A program made the position numbers and the translations under genes. A stretch of 18,293 nucleotides of DNA, taken from assembly GCA_023411225.1 (NCBI GenBank), contig JAEYPA010000097.1, positions 1-18,293 on the forward strand, in the 5' to 3' direction. Below, piece by piece: positions 1-7,088 of the stretch. Under the pieces are notes generated by a model. It did no database searches. It worked only from the letters and a program-made list of their open reading frames with translations, and had not been told where the DNA came from. This stretch comes from Bacillota bacterium. GTDB lineage: Bacteria > Bacillota > Clostridia > Lachnospirales > Lachnospiraceae. The first letter of the stretch is position 1, and every line of letters starts with the position of its first letter.

Positions 1-85
1 GTTCGGTAATTTTAAGTAGAGAAAAAGATACAAAAATGATACATTATTACTATATACTAGTAAATAATGGATGTGAGGTAGTAAT

Positions 86-739
86 ATGTATAAAATTCTT
101 ATAGTTGAAGATGAAGAACCAATTGCAAATTTAGTAGCGATGAGTTTGGGAAAAGCCGGTTACCTTTGTGAGACCGTGTATGATGGTAGGAACGCAGCAG
201 ATAAAATGCAAGAGCATCATTATGACCTTGGTATATTTGATATTATGCTTCCGGAATTGGATGGGTATGAACTATTACAGTATGCAAAGAGTTTAAGCCT
301 ACCGGTAATCTTTCTTACGGCCAAGGAAAAGACATTGGATAAAGTCAGAGGATTTTCTGCCGGGGCAGATGATTATATCACAAAACCATTCGAAATACTG
401 GAATTGCAGGCAAGAGTAGCCAATGTTTTACGACATTATAATAAGCAGGAGCAAAAGTATCAAGTGAAGGATCTGGAGATTAACGAGACTTCCAGAGTCG
501 TTACTAAAGCAGGTGTCCCTTTGGAGTTGACCTATAAAGAATTTGACTTATTGATGATGTTGATTAAAAACCCTAATGTAGCTCTTTATCGGGAAGTAAT
601 TTATGAGCGGGTGTGGGATAGCCCGTTTCTTGGAGATAGCAGAACGGTGGATCTTCATGTACAGAGGCTTAGAAGGAAGACAGGATTAATGAAAGAGATT
701 GTCTGTGTCTATAAAGTAGGGTACCGGTTAGATATTTAA
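86..739 (+). CDS. OmpR/PhoB-family response regulator
   Basis: DNA-binding response regulator, the cytoplasmic output half of a two-component system. The N-terminal receiver domain (about residues 1-115) has the acidic pocket E8-D9-E10, the phospho-acceptor D52 in FDIMLPELDG, T78 in FLTAK and the conserved K100 followed by Pro. The C-terminal winged helix (about 122-217) ends in the usual RTVDLHVQRLRRK recognition-helix region and GYRLDI. Length (217 aa) is normal for the family. The ATG has a GAGGTAG ribosome site just upstream. The histidine kinase starts 17 bases after the stop, so the two genes are almost surely co-transcribed and the kinase is the cognate partner. Targets cannot be told from the sequence. 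No convincing -35/-10 pair is visible in the 85 bases before the gene. Confidence 0.96.
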   Translation: MYKILIVEDEEPIANLVAMSLGKAGYLCETVYDGRNAADKMQEHHYDLGIFDIMLPELDGYELLQYAKSLSLPVIFLTAKEKTLDKVRGFSAGADDYITKPFEILELQARVANVLRHYNKQEQKYQVKDLEINETSRVVTKAGVPLELTYKEFDLLMMLIKNPNVALYREVIYERVWDSPFLGDSRTVDLHVQRLRRKTGLMKEIVCVYKVGYRLDI

Positions 740-756
740 TGTGAGAAGGAGAATAC

Positions 757-2163
757 ATGCGATTATTTTGGAAACAGTTTCTGTTTGTAGTTGGGTTGGT
801 AATAGGATCCTTTATATTTTTTGGTTGTATTCTAATTAACAATTCCTTTCATAAGAGTCTGGATAGGGAGAAGGAACAGGCATTACAAACTATTCAGATG
901 TATCAATACTCCATGTTGGCGTCTCTAAATATCTTGCCTAAGGACTATCAATCGGTGGACATAGTTGCATCAGATATAGCAAAAACAATCTATGCGAATA
1001 TGCGTAGTACTGGAAATGCAGTATCTATCTATAACGAGAACGGCATGCCCTTATATAATAGTTCCAATGTTGAGACAAATCTAATATCTAAACGAGATAA
1101 GATGGATAATGGATTGTTGCAGGTTGAATATATAGACGGAGAACATTATCTAGTGAGTATAGTAAGGACTGAATATAATAAGAAAATATTTTATTTTGAG
1201 ATCGATAGTAACATAGGATTTCTTTATGCTAGTAGAGAAGAGTTGTATGTAAGTTACCAGAAGATTCTAATTATAATCGTAGTGATTTCTATTATAGTAG
1301 CAGCTTTTCTTTCTAACCATATGGTACGTCCAATAAAAAGATTATCCAATGCAACAAGAGAATTTGCTAACGGTAATTATGAAAAAAGGGTGAAAAAACA
1401 TAACAATGATGAGGTGACAGATCTTACCGTGGCCTTTAATTCCATGGCTGATAAGTTGGAGGAGAGCATCGAACAGCTAAAGGAGGCTGCTCGAAGGCAG
1501 GAAGAATTCACTGGTGCCTTTGCCCATGAATTAAAGACTCCTCTTACTTCTATTGTAGGATACTCAGAAGCTCTATGTTCTATGAATTTGACGAAGGAAG
1601 AGCAACTTTCCTGTGCAAATTATATCTATCATCAAGGAAAAAGATTAGAGAGTTTGTCTTATAAGATGCAGGAGCTTGTAGGTATTCAGAATCAAGGTTG
1701 GAATTTTGAGCCCTTGGATATCACTTCTTTAGCCACCAATGTGGAGCAAATAACAGAACAGGTTAGAAAAATAAAAAATTTAACATTGGAAATTGACATA
1801 GAGAATGGTAGGCTTACGGGGGATAAGGTACTTTTGGAGTCACTTCTAGTCAATCTTATAGATAATGCCAGAAAAGCCAGCAAGGAAAATTCGGTAATTC
1901 TTCTTAAAGGTAAGAAATTGGATGATGGATATCGGCTTCAGGTAATAGACAATGGATGTGGGATACCTAAAAAGGAGATTAACAAGATTCATGAGCTATT
2001 TTACATGGTTGATAAATCACGTGCAAGAAAAGAAGGAGGAGCGGGAATTGGTATGGCTCTATGTGAGAAAATTCTCCAGCTTCATCATGGCACATGGGAG
2101 ATTACAAGCATAGAGGGTGAAGGAACAACCATTACATTGTTTTTTCCGGAGGTGAAAAAGTGA
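757..2163 (+). CDS. HAMP-containing sensor histidine kinase
   Basis: Membrane sensor kinase, predicted to autophosphorylate and pass phosphate to the regulator upstream. TM1 is near residues 7-29 and TM2 near 168-190, enclosing an extracellular sensor of about 135 residues that I cannot assign to a family. A HAMP linker (about 190-242) follows. The dimerisation/phosphotransfer box has H257 in FAHELKTPLTS. The ATP-binding domain shows the N box with N370 (NLIDNARKAS), the G1 box DNGCGI (398-403), FYMVD and the G2 box GGAGIGMAL (from 427). All catalytic boxes look intact. The AGAAGGAG ribosome site is well placed. Its TGA overlaps the GTG start of the next gene by four bases (GTGA), a sign of translational coupling. 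Confidence 0.95.
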   Translation: MRLFWKQFLFVVGLVIGSFIFFGCILINNSFHKSLDREKEQALQTIQMYQYSMLASLNILPKDYQSVDIVASDIAKTIYANMRSTGNAVSIYNENGMPLYNSSNVETNLISKRDKMDNGLLQVEYIDGEHYLVSIVRTEYNKKIFYFEIDSNIGFLYASREELYVSYQKILIIIVVISIIVAAFLSNHMVRPIKRLSNATREFANGNYEKRVKKHNNDEVTDLTVAFNSMADKLEESIEQLKEAARRQEEFTGAFAHELKTPLTSIVGYSEALCSMNLTKEEQLSCANYIYHQGKRLESLSYKMQELVGIQNQGWNFEPLDITSLATNVEQITEQVRKIKNLTLEIDIENGRLTGDKVLLESLLVNLIDNARKASKENSVILLKGKKLDDGYRLQVIDNGCGIPKKEINKIHELFYMVDKSRARKEGGAGIGMALCEKILQLHHGTWEITSIEGEGTTITLFFPEVKK

Positions 2164-3029
2164 GTAGACGGATCAATGTTAAGAGTCTCATGTATACAAT
2201 GTTAGGTATGATTCTGGTAGCTATTTTAGTATTGCTTGGTGTATACCTACCAAAGTATGTTATGACGTATACGGATAAACATACGGAAGGAAATATTACA
2301 GAATTCGTGATTAAATCAGAGCTTTACAAATTATCCTTTTCCAATTTTAATGAGGAGTTAATCAGTATGGCAAAGACTGACCTATGGGGCAGTAAACTTC
2401 AGGTTGTTCAACTTACAGAAGCTGAGAATGAGCTTACAGATTTAGAATTGGAAAAAACTGTGAATGAAGAAATCGATTTATTGAGAAAAGGTGGGATTAT
2501 TCCATCGAACGTCACAGTGAGAAATACTGATATGAAAGAGCGTAAGCTATTATCTTTATATTCTGAAGACAAGAACAATGAACTAAATGGAGTTCGTTTA
2601 TGGAAGTTACATTATGTAGGAAAAGAGTATTCTCTTGATTTGTTAATAGATGCTTATTTTTCAAAAATATGTCAGATGCGATTGGTTCTGAATCCAATTG
2701 ATAAACGCACGGAATCTGAACGTTATAAAATATCTTCATTACCTCCACTGCACAATTTGGAAAGAAAAACCTCACAATGGTGGAATTGCTTGCTGGATTT
2801 TTATTATAATTATCCTGAAAATCTAGATATATACGCAGATTTCTACGCTAGTATAAATAAATACGATAAAGTAAGTGAGAGCCAATATAGTAATCTGATG
2901 GATTTTTATGGGTTCGAAAACCAAAATACTTTACTTATGTACTTTAGTAATGATTATGATTATAGTCAAACAAACATACAGACGATTAGTTTTGGTATAT
3001 GGAATTTGAATAAGAAACTCGGTTTTTGA
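2160..3029 (+). CDS. membrane-anchored protein coupled to the two-component system (unknown function)
   Basis: 289-residue protein I do not recognise. It has a short basic N-terminus (SRRINVK), one hydrophobic segment near residues 10-35 and then about 250 mostly polar residues predicted to face outside the cell. No lipobox Cys or catalytic motif is evident. The start is GTG within the kinase stop (GTGA overlap), so translation is probably coupled to the kinase. The position suggests an accessory factor that modulates or reports to the kinase, in the way single-pass YycH/YycI-type proteins act on WalK. That is an analogy from context; I see no sequence resemblance to those proteins. It could instead be an effector whose gene was captured into the operon. 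Confidence 0.8.
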   Translation: MSRRINVKSLMYTMLGMILVAILVLLGVYLPKYVMTYTDKHTEGNITEFVIKSELYKLSFSNFNEELISMAKTDLWGSKLQVVQLTEAENELTDLELEKTVNEEIDLLRKGGIIPSNVTVRNTDMKERKLLSLYSEDKNNELNGVRLWKLHYVGKEYSLDLLIDAYFSKICQMRLVLNPIDKRTESERYKISSLPPLHNLERKTSQWWNCLLDFYYNYPENLDIYADFYASINKYDKVSESQYSNLMDFYGFENQNTLLMYFSNDYDYSQTNIQTISFGIWNLNKKLGF

Positions 3030-3052
3030 AGATTAGCAGAATAATAACCTCT

Positions 3053-3080
3053 TTTAGACATCTTGTTGCTATGATATAAT
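3053..3080 (+). promoter_or_regulatory. putative sigma-A promoter for the reductase-Nudix-methyltransferase group
   Basis: TTTAGA (3053-3058), 16-base spacer and a perfect TATAAT (3075-3080). It lies about 50 bases before the ATG at 3130, in the gap after the two-component operon. The -10 is convincing; the -35 matches TTGACA at four of six positions. Confidence 0.5.
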
Positions 3081-3129
3081 AATATTTGTAAGAAATTATC
3101 TTTTGTAAGTAGGAAAGGTCATTATAGAT

Positions 3130-3471
3130 ATGAACATACAGATATTTGGCACAAAAAAATGTTTTGAAACGAAGAAGGCAGAGCGCTATTTTAAAGAGCG
3201 CGGCATTGAGGTTCAGTTCATCGACATGAAGGAAAAAGGTTTAAGCAAGGGTGAGTACAATAGTGTAAAGCAGGCCGTGGGTGGCCTATCAGCCATGCTC
3301 AATCAGAAATGTAAGGACAAGGATGCTTTGGCACTCATTCAGTATATTGCCGAGGAGGACAAGGACGAAAAGGTTCTAGAGAACCAACAGGTGCTAAAGA
3401 CACCTATTGTGCGAAACGGTAAGAAAGCTACAGTAGGCTACAAGCCTGAGATATGGAAGGATTGGGACTAG
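3130..3471 (+). CDS. ArsC-family thioredoxin-fold reductase-like protein
   Basis: 113-residue protein of the ArsC/Spx/YffB thioredoxin-fold superfamily. It opens with a beta strand (MNIQIFGTKKC) that places C11 at the N-terminus of the first helix, the catalytic position of the family, followed by the typical FETKKAERYFKERGIEVQFID stretch. T91-P92 is the expected cis-proline element before the last strands. C61 is a possible resolving cysteine. There is no CxxC as in Spx, which argues against the RNA polymerase-binding Spx class. The substrate is not predictable: family members reduce arsenate or other oxidised thiols, many are uncharacterised, and no arsenic-resistance gene is nearby. It is the first gene of a close-packed group; the next gene starts 17 bases after its stop. 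Confidence 0.85.
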   Translation: MNIQIFGTKKCFETKKAERYFKERGIEVQFIDMKEKGLSKGEYNSVKQAVGGLSAMLNQKCKDKDALALIQYIAEEDKDEKVLENQQVLKTPIVRNGKKATVGYKPEIWKDWD

Positions 3472-3488
3472 CATGAAGGAGACCACTA

Positions 3489-3878
3489 ATGAAGAAAATA
3501 GAAGTTGTTGCAGCTATTATTACAAATGATGATAAAATATTTGTTACTCAAAGAGGCTATGGTGAATTTAAAGGAGGCTGGGAGTTCCCTGGCGGAAAGA
3601 TGGAAGCTGGTGAAACACCGGAACAAGCATTAGTTCGTGAGATACAAGAGGAATTAGACACAGAAATCAAAGTAGGACAATTAGTAGACACGATTGAGTA
3701 TAATTATCCTAATTTTCATCTTACGATGCATTGTTATTTGTGCACCATTCTTTCTGGGAGTTTAGTGCTCAAGGAACATGAAGCAGCAAAGTGGCTTACC
3801 TTATCTACCTTAGATTCTGTAGAATGGTTACCGGCAGATATATCCCTGATTAATCACCTTAAGTCTCATGGAATATAA
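3489..3878 (+). CDS. Nudix hydrolase, (deoxy)nucleoside triphosphate pyrophosphohydrolase (MutT/NudG-like)
   Basis: 129-residue single-domain Nudix enzyme, the usual length for MutT-type proteins. The Nudix box is visible as G36-x5-E42-x7-R50-E51-x2-E54-E55, starting in EFPGGKMEAGET, so the Mg-binding glutamates are all present. The Gly that often follows the EE pair is replaced by LDT, as in several NudG/MutT-like subgroups. The early strand VVAAIITNDDKIFVTQR fits the subfamily that cleaves dNTPs, oxidised dGTP or CTP analogues to monophosphate and pyrophosphate. The exact substrate is inferred only. A GAAGGAG ribosome site precedes the ATG, and the gene sits between the ArsC-like and methyltransferase genes as part of a likely operon. 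Confidence 0.9.
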   Translation: MKKIEVVAAIITNDDKIFVTQRGYGEFKGGWEFPGGKMEAGETPEQALVREIQEELDTEIKVGQLVDTIEYNYPNFHLTMHCYLCTILSGSLVLKEHEAAKWLTLSTLDSVEWLPADISLINHLKSHGI

Positions 3879-3907
3879 AAATAATCACGCTTGTGAGAGG
3901 AGACGTT

Positions 3908-4699
3908 ATGAACTACATTCAGTCCAACAAAGAAGCCTGGGAAGAATCTTTTGATCATCGATACCCTAACTGGGGGGAGGATATCTACAAGGTTCTCAAA
4001 TCTGAATCTCTTCCATTCTTTAGTGATGACGTAAGAAAAGAACTTAACAAAATAGACTTTAGTAATAAGTCAGTTGCTCAATTTTGTTGTAATAATGGCA
4101 GAGAGCTCTTATCTTTAATGCAATTGGGCCCTGCAAGTGGTGTTGGCTTTGACATTGCAGAAAATATTATTGGCCAAGCCATAGACACTGCAAACAAAGT
4201 AAACCAGACAAACTGTCGATTTGTGGCTTGCAATATCTTAGAAATTGACCCTAAGTATTACAATAGCTTTGATTTTATTATGTTTACCATTGGAGCCATT
4301 ACTTGGTTTGAGGATTTAGGAAAGTTATTCAAAAAAGTCGCGCAATGTCTAAAACCTGGTGGAGTTCTCTTTATTAATGATTACCACCCATTTATCGGTA
4401 TGTTGCCTATGCCTGGTGAGGAAGAATTTGATTCAGAGCATAAGAATAGAATTATGTATTCCTATTTTAGAAAAGAGCCTTGGATTGAAAATAGTGGTAT
4501 GAATTACATAAGCCCTGAGTTTGCCTCTAAGACATTTACCAGCTTTAGCCATACAATGGCGGATATCATGAATGCGACCATTCAGAATGGAATGCAGATA
4601 AAGAGTTTACAGGAGTATAACTATGATGTGGGAATGACAGATGTGTACAATGGGTTAGGTTATCCGTTATCTTTTATTCTTGTAGCTAAAAAGGAATAG
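3908..4699 (+). CDS. class I SAM-dependent methyltransferase
   Basis: 263-residue cytoplasmic methyltransferase with a Rossmann-type SAM domain. Motif I is a variant, VAQFCCNNGRE (56-66), where many relatives have LCCGTGR. The acidic residue binding the SAM ribose is D82 in GVGFDIAENII. Motif IV lies in the FDFIMFTIGAITWF region, and LKPGGVLFINDYHP (from 148) is the post-catalytic strand/turn. The C-terminal third, rich in aromatic residues, resembles the lid of small-molecule methyltransferases. The substrate is unknown. I chose the ATG at 3908 over the in-frame GTG at 3893 because the AGAGGAG ribosome site lies between them and is correctly spaced only for 3908. It is the last gene of the group, ending just before a strong terminator. 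Confidence 0.88.
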   Translation: MNYIQSNKEAWEESFDHRYPNWGEDIYKVLKSESLPFFSDDVRKELNKIDFSNKSVAQFCCNNGRELLSLMQLGPASGVGFDIAENIIGQAIDTANKVNQTNCRFVACNILEIDPKYYNSFDFIMFTIGAITWFEDLGKLFKKVAQCLKPGGVLFINDYHPFIGMLPMPGEEEFDSEHKNRIMYSYFRKEPWIENSGMNYISPEFASKTFTSFSHTMADIMNATIQNGMQIKSLQEYNYDVGMTDVYNGLGYPLSFILVAKKE

Positions 4700-4701
4700 A
4701 G

Positions 4702-4744
4702 AGAGAAAAGGCTACTTCCTCTTCAAGGAAGTAGCCTTTTCTCT
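4702..4744. terminator. bidirectional intrinsic terminator
   Basis: A perfect 19-bp stem (AGAGAAAAGGCTACTTCCT and its complement) around the loop CTTCA, with A/T tracts inside both outer arms. It lies between the convergent methyltransferase and chemotaxis-receptor genes and overlaps the receptor stop codon by two bases, so it can end both transcripts. Confidence 0.92.
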
Positions 4745-6746
4745 ATATCTTAAATTGTGAAACGACGTCAATCAGCATACTAGATTTCTCTTTTGCAGAC
4801 TTGGATAATGCGATGATATCGCTGGACATATTAGTTACCATGGCTGTTTCTTGTGCAATACTGGAAGAGCCTTCTGCTGACTCATCAGTGGCGTTTGCGA
4901 TTTCATTAATAGACTGTGCCATATTACGTATGGATGTTAAAAGTGCCTCAGAAGTAGTACTGAAGTTTTCCATGATTGTGTGTATGTTAATTGAGCTTTC
5001 ACTGTATTTTTCGCTGGAATCAACAAGAGTCTCATAATCCATAAGCACTTCTTTATCAATAAATTCTAATATTTCATTGGAGTTAGTGGAGAGACTATTT
5101 ACTGCTTCTTGGATTACTAAGGATACACCTTGTATCTTTGTAGCCAGAACCTTAGAATTATCAGCCAAAACCTTGATTTCTTCTGCCACTACAGAGAAGC
5201 CCTTTCCAGCTTCCCCAGCTCTTGCAGCTTCAATTGCAGCATTGAGAGCAAGTAAGTTTGTTTGAGCAGTGATTTCTAGGATTCCTTCTGCCATCTCATT
5301 GATTTGGTTCACAGAACTTGATTGTTCAATTGCCTTTATAAGATTCTTTCTGGTTTTTCCATAAATCTGAGTGGCGTTTTCCTTTGACTGAATGGCGTTC
5401 TGTTTCATTTCTTCTGCCATTATATTTACATTTTTAACTAGTACCACTCCATCCTGTACTTCCGTTGTAATGACTTCTACTGTTTTCTCAATTTCGCTAG
5501 AAGTAGCCGTCATTTCTTCAGTAGAAGAAGCAACTTCTTCGGTACCAGCAGATAATTCCTCTGTAGTAGCAGAGATATCTTCTATGCTTTTGTTAAGCTC
5601 CATCATATTATTGGTTATATTAGTTAGTTCTTTTCCTACCAATGAGGATTGATTCACCACTTCTTTTACCATGCCCTTTATGGAGAACTGCATAGTGTCA
5701 ATGGCCTTAGCAAGTATCCCTGTTTCGTCCTTATTCTTAAGAAGCTTTGCAGGTATTTCTGTGGTGAAGTCACCTGTGGCAGCAACAGAAAGTAAATTGG
5801 AAAGTGATTTTATAGGTTTCGTAATCTTTAAGGCAACGAAATATGTAATGATCAAGCCAATGAGAAGAACGATAATGGATATGAGTATGACAGCTTCAAT
5901 AAGAGTAGTTGCTTCCTGCATAACTTCTGATTTGGATGCAGTAACCGCCAAGGACCAGTCTGTACCTTCTACAGGTGCATAACCCATATATCTTACCGAT
6001 CCATTATAAACGTACTCACCTACCCCTTCTTTGCCTAAAATCATTTCTTTCTCAAGCTCGGCTAGAGCCTTCAGTTTAGTATCTTCTTTAACTTTATTAA
6101 ACACATTGTACATATTTGTAACAAGGTTGACATCTGGATGGGCAATTACTTTACCAATCTTGTTTATCATAAAGGATTCCCCACTATTACCATAGGCAAT
6201 ATCATTGGTAATAGTGGACAGTTCATTTCCATCCCGTACAGCTAATAAAACTCCTTGTATTGTCTCATCGTATAGTATGGGAACAGCATAAACCATTATA
6301 AGTTTATTCGTTTTGCTATCCATATATGGATTAGATATAGCAGGTTTTCCTCCCTTAGCTTTAAAAAAATAATCCATGTTTGAGATATTAGAGGTTTCTC
6401 CTTCTGTTGATGCGACATTACCATCCAAACTTACAATAGACATCCATAGATGATCAGCTCTTTCCGCCTCTTTTTTCAGTACTTGAAGTTTACCCTTCGT
6501 GCTTAGTTTATTACTTGATATAACTTCGCTTTCGGCTAATACTTCTAGTGCATTCAACCGGTTGTTTATTTTTTCCCTTACTAGCTCTGATGACTTTTTA
6601 GATAGATTTAAGAGGGACTCATTAATCGTTTTTGAAAGGGAGCGACTTGAAAGGGAATAGACGATACCCCCAAGTCCAACACAAAGAAATAATATCAATA
6701 ATGAAAATACAGTAATCAATTTCACTTTAATGCTTTTAATACGCAT
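4743..6746 (-). CDS. methyl-accepting chemotaxis protein with dCache-type sensor
   Basis: 667-residue transmembrane chemoreceptor. TM1 spans about residues 8-30. The extracellular part (about 38-270) looks like a double-Cache sensor: NMDYFFKAKGGKPAISNPY followed by a hydrophobic PILYDETIQGVLLAV strand, with a second lobe near 188-270. The RxWY-type amino-acid-binding motif of some dCache sensors is not evident, so the ligand is open. TM2 is about 283-306, then HAMP (about 305-360). The long cytoplasmic coiled coil carries the highly conserved hairpin tip EITAQTNLLALNAAIEAARAG (from 491), which contacts CheA and CheW. There is no C-terminal CheR/CheB tethering pentapeptide; the protein ends QFKI. 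It is transcribed alone, with AGGAGGAAT upstream and a sigma-A-like promoter. It suggests a motile cell; no other chemotaxis gene is in the window. Confidence 0.96.
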   Translation of the reverse strand: MRIKSIKVKLITVFSLLILFLCVGLGGIVYSLSSRSLSKTINESLLNLSKKSSELVREKINNRLNALEVLAESEVISSNKLSTKGKLQVLKKEAERADHLWMSIVSLDGNVASTEGETSNISNMDYFFKAKGGKPAISNPYMDSKTNKLIMVYAVPILYDETIQGVLLAVRDGNELSTITNDIAYGNSGESFMINKIGKVIAHPDVNLVTNMYNVFNKVKEDTKLKALAELEKEMILGKEGVGEYVYNGSVRYMGYAPVEGTDWSLAVTASKSEVMQEATTLIEAVILISIIVLLIGLIITYFVALKITKPIKSLSNLLSVAATGDFTTEIPAKLLKNKDETGILAKAIDTMQFSIKGMVKEVVNQSSLVGKELTNITNNMMELNKSIEDISATTEELSAGTEEVASSTEEMTATSSEIEKTVEVITTEVQDGVVLVKNVNIMAEEMKQNAIQSKENATQIYGKTRKNLIKAIEQSSSVNQINEMAEGILEITAQTNLLALNAAIEAARAGEAGKGFSVVAEEIKVLADNSKVLATKIQGVSLVIQEAVNSLSTNSNEILEFIDKEVLMDYETLVDSSEKYSESSINIHTIMENFSTTSEALLTSIRNMAQSINEIANATDESAEGSSSIAQETAMVTNMSSDIIALSKSAKEKSSMLIDVVSQFKI

Positions 6747-6802
6747 ATCTATTCCTCCTAAAATTCGTCACTTTTATATCAGTACAAATGATGCCAATTA
6801 TT

Positions 6803-6830
6803 ATTATAATAAATGCAGGAAATATGTAAA
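6803..6830 (-). promoter_or_regulatory. sigma-A-like promoter of the chemotaxis receptor
   Basis: On the minus strand, TTTACA (6830-6825), 16-base spacer and a perfect TATAAT (6808-6803), followed by about 56 bases to the ATG at 6746. No SigD-type TAAA/GCCGATAA element is seen, so this receptor seems to use the housekeeping sigma factor. Confidence 0.6.
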
Positions 6831-6837
6831 TTTATTT

Positions 6838-6875
6838 GGGAATATTGTCAATGACAAGGCATTGACAATATTCCC
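6838..6875. repeat. perfect 16-bp inverted repeat between divergent promoters
   Basis: GGGAATATTGTCAATG (6838-6853), a six-base spacer ACAAGG, and the exact reverse complement (6860-6875). It lies 8 bases upstream of the receptor -35 and about 53 bases upstream of the divergent -35. Neither side has a strong T-run, so it is not a standard terminator for any annotated gene. The inner half-sites TTGTCAATG/CATTGACAA recur in altered form at the -35 of the divergent promoter, which supports an operator role. A structured end of an unannotated transcript is the alternative. Confidence 0.6.
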
Positions 6876-6921
6876 TTGTCGTTATAGCTGTAGGAGAGCT
6901 TGATTTTCTTAAGAATAGAGG

Positions 6922-6956
6922 CATTGACTTGACAATGACATATTTCGTAATATAAT
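6922..6956 (+). promoter_or_regulatory. consensus sigma-A promoter with overlapping operator-like dyad
   Basis: A perfect TTGACA (6929-6934), 16-base spacer and perfect TATAAT (6951-6956). The -35 is embedded in CATTGACTTGACAATG (6922-6937), a short dyad with CATTG/CAATG ends. A promoter this close to consensus usually needs repression, and the dyad would place a repressor on the -35. It directs transcription of the helix-turn-helix gene at 7089 after a leader of about 125 AT-rich bases in which I see no riboswitch or terminator. Confidence 0.75.
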
Positions 6957-7088
6957 GTATTATGTTGTTGTTTTTAGTCACTACATAGTTTTGATGTATT
7001 TTTAATAGATTTATCATTTCATATTTAGCTTTATAAAACATAAGAAAATCTTAAAAGTACATAATCGCAATCCACGAGGTGAGATTAA

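Noticed and set aside
1..85. Promoter for the two-component operon (TATACT at 53-58)
   Set aside because: The -10-like hexamer has no acceptable -35 at 16-18 bases, so I did not annotate it; the true promoter may lie outside the window.
3130..4699. ArsC-like, Nudix and methyltransferase genes as an arsenic-resistance or defence island
   Set aside because: There is no ArsB, ArsR, ArsM signature or restriction/defence partner; the three look like ordinary housekeeping genes that share a transcript.
6832..7041. 69-residue reading frame on the minus strand in the divergent intergenic region
   Set aside because: It runs through the promoters and the inverted repeat, has no proper ribosome site and no protein-like character.
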